From contig CAIVVG010000111.1 in NCBI GenBank assembly GCA_903909295.1, positions 1 to 7,415 on the forward strand: a stretch of 7,415 nt of DNA, in the 5' to 3' direction. Of the stretch, positions 5,881 to 7,415 are shown in pieces. The DNA is from an uncultured Chlamydiae bacterium. Lineage in GTDB: Bacteria > Chlamydiota > Chlamydiia > Chlamydiales > SM23-39. Each line of letters starts with the position of its first letter. Position 1 is the stretch's first letter. The notes below the pieces were generated by a model, which made no database searches, was not told the DNA's origin, and worked only from the letters and a program-made list of their open reading frames with translations. The position numbers and the translations under genes were made by a program.

Positions 5881-6529
5881 ATGCCTTTGTATTTTGAGTA
5901 CCATCGCTTGCTTTGCAGAAGAGCCTGATGTAGCAAAAGTCTCTGAGGCGATGGGACATCTCATTGGGAAAAACCTCCAATCGATCGGCGTAGGGGTCGA
6001 TCTCGACGCCGTGATCCAAGGGATCAAAGATGCAGCTCAAGGAAAAAAACCTCCCCTCAATGAAGAAGAGTGCGTTCAGGCTTTAGGGGTGCTCCAAGAA
6101 GAGGCCCTTCTCAAGCAACAGACACAAAAAGCCAAAGAGGCTGAAGAATTTCTGGCCAAGAATAAACAAGTCGAAGGGGTTATTTCCCTCGAAAATAATC
6201 AGCTCCAATACAAAATCGATCGGACAGGAAACGGACCCGCTGCGCAACCATCCAGTGAGCCCCTACTCCGCTTCAAGGTCCATGGCCTAAACGGTCACCT
6301 GATCGGCGAGAGTGAAGGCGAAGAGGTGATGACCCTAGAAGATACGCTGCCTGGGTTTAGTAAGGGGGTCGTCGGGATGCGTGAAGGGGAAAAACGGACC
6401 CTCTACATCCACCCCGATTTAGGACAGCCCCAGGAAGGACTCTGCATCTGCGAGGTGGAGCTCATCAAAGCGGACGCAGCGAAAGAACGCCCCATGCCCC
6501 AGCTCGAAGGCCTTGAGGTCACCCGCTGA
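5873..6529 (+). CDS. mip: Mip-like FKBP-type peptidyl-prolyl isomerase family protein with an eroded active site, 218 aa
   Basis: Exported FKBP of the Mip type. An N-terminal signal-like segment (MFKCLCILSTIACFAEE) could be cleaved by signal peptidase I, or lipidated at C13 (TIAC, a weak lipobox). Residues about 18-108 match the helical FKBP N-terminal dimerisation domain. Residues about 112-197 match the FKBP C-terminal domain, with the conserved LPGFSKGVVGMREGEKRTLYIHPDLG (159-184). Several catalytic-pocket positions differ from FKBP consensus: the usual G-x-x-FDSS is GHLIGES (141-147), and the layG...P...LiFEVEL stretch is shortened to PDLGQPQEGLCICEVEL. Isomerase activity is therefore doubtful, and a chaperone role is possible. 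GAAGGA (5862-5867) lies 5 nt before the ATG, which is inside the end of hisS (ATGTTTAA shared). Chlamydia and Legionella Mip proteins are surface or periplasmic factors. Confidence 0.88.
   Translation: MFKCLCILSTIACFAEEPDVAKVSEAMGHLIGKNLQSIGVGVDLDAVIQGIKDAAQGKKPPLNEEECVQALGVLQEEALLKQQTQKAKEAEEFLAKNKQVEGVISLENNQLQYKIDRTGNGPAAQPSSEPLLRFKVHGLNGHLIGESEGEEVMTLEDTLPGFSKGVVGMREGEKRTLYIHPDLGQPQEGLCICEVELIKADAAKERPMPQLEGLEVTR
6515..6528 (+). promoter_or_regulatory. Ribosome binding site and CTG start of trmL, overlapping the mip stop
   Basis: GAGG at 6515-6518 lies 7 nt before CTG at 6526-6528. CTG overlaps the mip stop TGA as CTGA, the same geometry as the common ATGA coupling. An in-frame stop (TGA 6514-6516) lies just upstream, and no ATG, GTG or TTG codon occurs between it and the conserved N-terminal sequence, which fixes CTG as the most plausible start. 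Confidence 0.65.
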
Positions 6530-7041
6530 AAATCATCCTCTTCCAGCCCCAAATCCCCCAAAATACGGGGAACATTGTGCGCACCTGCTCTGTCACGGGA
6601 ACAAGTCTTGTTCTTGTTCGCCCTCTCGGCTTTAGCACCCAAAGCCGCCACCTCAAGCGAGCCGGCCTCGATTATTGGGAAGGAGTTACTGTAGAGCAGA
6701 TCGACGATCTCGAAGCCTATTTAGAAGCCTCCCGCGCCCCCTTCTTCTTTTTTTCCAGCCGCGCGCGGAAGCTGTACACAGAGGCGACTTATCCGAGTAA
6801 TGCCACGTTGATATTCGGCTCAGAGACGACAGGATTACCAGAGCATTTATGGAAAAGGTGGGAAGAACATTTTTACCGACTCCCCATGCAAGAAGGGTCG
6901 CGGTGTCTCAACTTAGCCAGCAGCGCGGCCGTTGCTCTCTATGAAGCTCTCCGACAAAATCACTTCGGAGGCCCGAAGAGAAGTGACGCCACCAAAGACA
7001 ATACAAGACTGCACAACGCAGAAGTGGTTAAGGGGACGTAG
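6526..7041 (+). CDS. trmL: SpoU-family tRNA 2'-O-methyltransferase (TrmL/YibK type), 171 aa, CTG start
   Basis: SPOUT-fold methyltransferase; characterised TrmL proteins use S-adenosylmethionine to methylate the 2'-O of the wobble nucleotide 34 in tRNA-Leu. All three SpoU motifs are present: motif 1 NTGNIVRT (13-20) with VRPLGF (31-36), motif 2 FGSETTGLP (97-105) and motif 3 GSRCLNLASSAAVALYEALRQ (124-144), which build the knot and SAM site. The usual protein is about 155 aa; this one carries a tail of about 27 residues (145-171, polar, Lys/Asp/Asn-rich) whose coding DNA overlaps the convergent DUF2905 gene. A GTG at 6577 would also open the frame, but it would delete the first 17 residues (KIILFQPQIPQNTGNI), which are highly conserved in the family, so the CTG at 6526 is preferred. 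A frameshift or sequencing error at the start is the alternative. Confidence 0.88.
   Translation: MKIILFQPQIPQNTGNIVRTCSVTGTSLVLVRPLGFSTQSRHLKRAGLDYWEGVTVEQIDDLEAYLEASRAPFFFFSSRARKLYTEATYPSNATLIFGSETTGLPEHLWKRWEEHFYRLPMQEGSRCLNLASSAAVALYEALRQNHFGGPKRSDATKDNTRLHNAEVVKGT
6960..6986 (-). terminator. Possible terminator hairpin at the 3' end of the trxA-DUF2905 transcript
   Basis: CTTCGG (6963-6968) pairs with CCGAAG (6973-6978) around a 4-nt loop; an alternative outer pairing is TCACTTC (6960-6966) with GAAGTGA (6980-6986). On the minus strand the hairpin is followed by TGATTTTGTC, a short U-run. It overlaps the last codons of the DUF2905 gene. No U-run follows on the plus strand, so it would act mainly on the leftward transcript. 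Weak, because the stem is short. Confidence 0.35.
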
Positions 7042-7187
7042 AGAACCATCCCCCCTTTGCGAATGATGAGATCCCCCGGCAATTTACCGAACCACTGACC
7101 GATCCACGGCACCTCCACATTCAAGTGGAGCGCCAGGCCAATGCCTACGACAAAAAGGACCAAGAAAAAGATCCATCGCCCCAGCAT
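6960..7187 (-). CDS. DUF2905-family small membrane protein, 75 aa
   Basis: Small inner-membrane protein of unknown function. An N-terminal membrane helix (about residues 4-22, WIFFLVLFVVGIGLAL) leads to the family signature VPWIGQWFGKLPGDLIIRKGGMVLYVPLTT (26-55), and a second helix covers about 55-71. The PW.G...GKLPGD...R.G....PLTT pattern is how I recall DUF2905, and length is typical (65-80 aa). The ATG at 7187 follows the trxA stop by one base (TAATATG), with no separate ribosome site visible, so it is probably translationally coupled to trxA. Its last 27 codons overlap the convergent trmL gene. No role can be inferred beyond co-expression with thioredoxin. Confidence 0.82.
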   Translation of the reverse strand: MLGRWIFFLVLFVVGIGLALHLNVEVPWIGQWFGKLPGDLIIRKGGMVLYVPLTTSALCSLVLSLVASLLFGPPK

Positions 7188-7188
7188 A

Positions 7189-7415
7189 TTAGACCGCAGA
7201 CTGGATGAATTCTTTGATATCGGCTTGGTTGCGCAGCCCGACTAAACGGCTCACTTCCTTCCCGTTTTTAAAAAGAATCATGGTTGGAACAGAGGTGATT
7301 TGAAACCGAGTTGCAGTCCCTTGCTCCTGATCGATATCGATCTTTACGACAGCCGCCTGCCCCTTCATTTCCTTGGCCACCTCTTCGAGGACGGGAGCCA
7401 GCATGCGGCAAGGAC
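7189..7415 (-). CDS. trxA: Thioredoxin, C-terminal part; 5' end beyond the window
   Basis: Cytoplasmic disulfide reductase. The frame is open to the window edge. The first full codons read P-C-R-M-L-A-P, which is the second half of the WCGPC-R-M-L-A-P active site: the resolving cysteine (codon 7408-7410) is visible and the nucleophilic one lies outside. Also present are VVKIDIDQ, the cis-proline loop ITSVPTMILFKNGKEV and the final helix QADIKEFIQSAV, as in E. coli thioredoxin 1. An ATG at 7404 is internal (the M of CRMLAP) and not the start. About 75 C-terminal residues are in view, so roughly 30 are missing. The gene is followed at one base by the DUF2905 gene. Confidence 0.95.
   Translation of the reverse strand, partial: PCRMLAPVLEEVAKEMKGQAAVVKIDIDQEQGTATRFQITSVPTMILFKNGKEVSRLVGLRNQADIKEFIQSAV

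Noticed and set aside
4969..6027. Long minus-strand open frame (352 codons) opposite hisS
   Set aside because: It is fully antisense to a clearly conserved hisS and has no recognisable motif; it arises from the codon bias of the real gene.
6577..6579. GTG at 6577 as start of trmL
   Set aside because: It removes the conserved N-terminal strand and most of the NTGNIVRT motif; the upstream CTG keeps them.
7402..7404. ATG at 7404 as start of thioredoxin
   Set aside because: It lies inside the active-site motif (PCRMLAP); the gene continues past the window end.

Overview
The window looks like chromosomal DNA from a member of the Chlamydiota, probably an environmental (amoeba- or protist-associated) lineage rather than Chlamydia itself. 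The basis is gene content and order on the right half: histidyl-tRNA synthetase, a Mip-type FKBP, a SpoU/TrmL RNA methyltransferase and, convergent to them, thioredoxin. From memory, Chlamydia trachomatis has hisS-aspS-mip-spoU-trxA in this order. Here aspS is missing from between hisS and mip, and those two genes overlap. The phylum assignment is an inference from this memory of synteny; no search was possible.

Layout. Bases 1-3669 (minus strand) hold a tight three-gene oxidation operon, read right to left. First is a 735-aa fusion protein with two cyclic-nucleotide-binding domains, a NirB-like linker, a BFD-type [2Fe-2S] domain and an FAD/NAD(P)H reductase module. Second is a membrane non-heme di-iron monooxygenase of the AlkB/XylM type. 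Third is a flavin-dependent monooxygenase cut by the window edge. Gene junctions are 10 nt and a 1-nt TAATG overlap, so co-translation is likely. Bases 3674-3966 hold a MITE-like element of about 270 bp with 25-bp terminal inverted repeats, flanked by a 10-12 bp direct repeat. It sits exactly at the Shine-Dalgarno sequence of the reductase gene. Bases 3994-7041 (plus strand) hold an unrecognised 196-aa protein, hisS, mip and trmL, closely packed. Bases 6960-7415 (minus strand) hold trxA (5' end cut) and a DUF2905 membrane protein, whose 3' end overlaps that of trmL by 82 bp.

How the parts could work together. The left operon can be read as one electron-transfer and oxygenation system: NAD(P)H to FAD to the BFD iron-sulfur cluster to the di-iron oxygenase, possibly gated by a cyclic nucleotide, with an FMO-like enzyme oxidising the product or a related substrate. 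No rubredoxin or plant-type ferredoxin is visible. This region looks more AT-rich than the housekeeping genes to its right, and the compositional switch falls around the MITE, which suggests the operon is an accessory, possibly transferred, block. Within the reductase gene a perfect 23-bp inverted repeat encodes an extra segment in the flavin domain, resembling an in-frame palindromic insertion.

Other oddities are a trmL gene that appears to start with CTG overlapping the mip stop codon, and a Mip protein lacking several FKBP active-site residues. I saw no rRNA, tRNA or CRISPR array.
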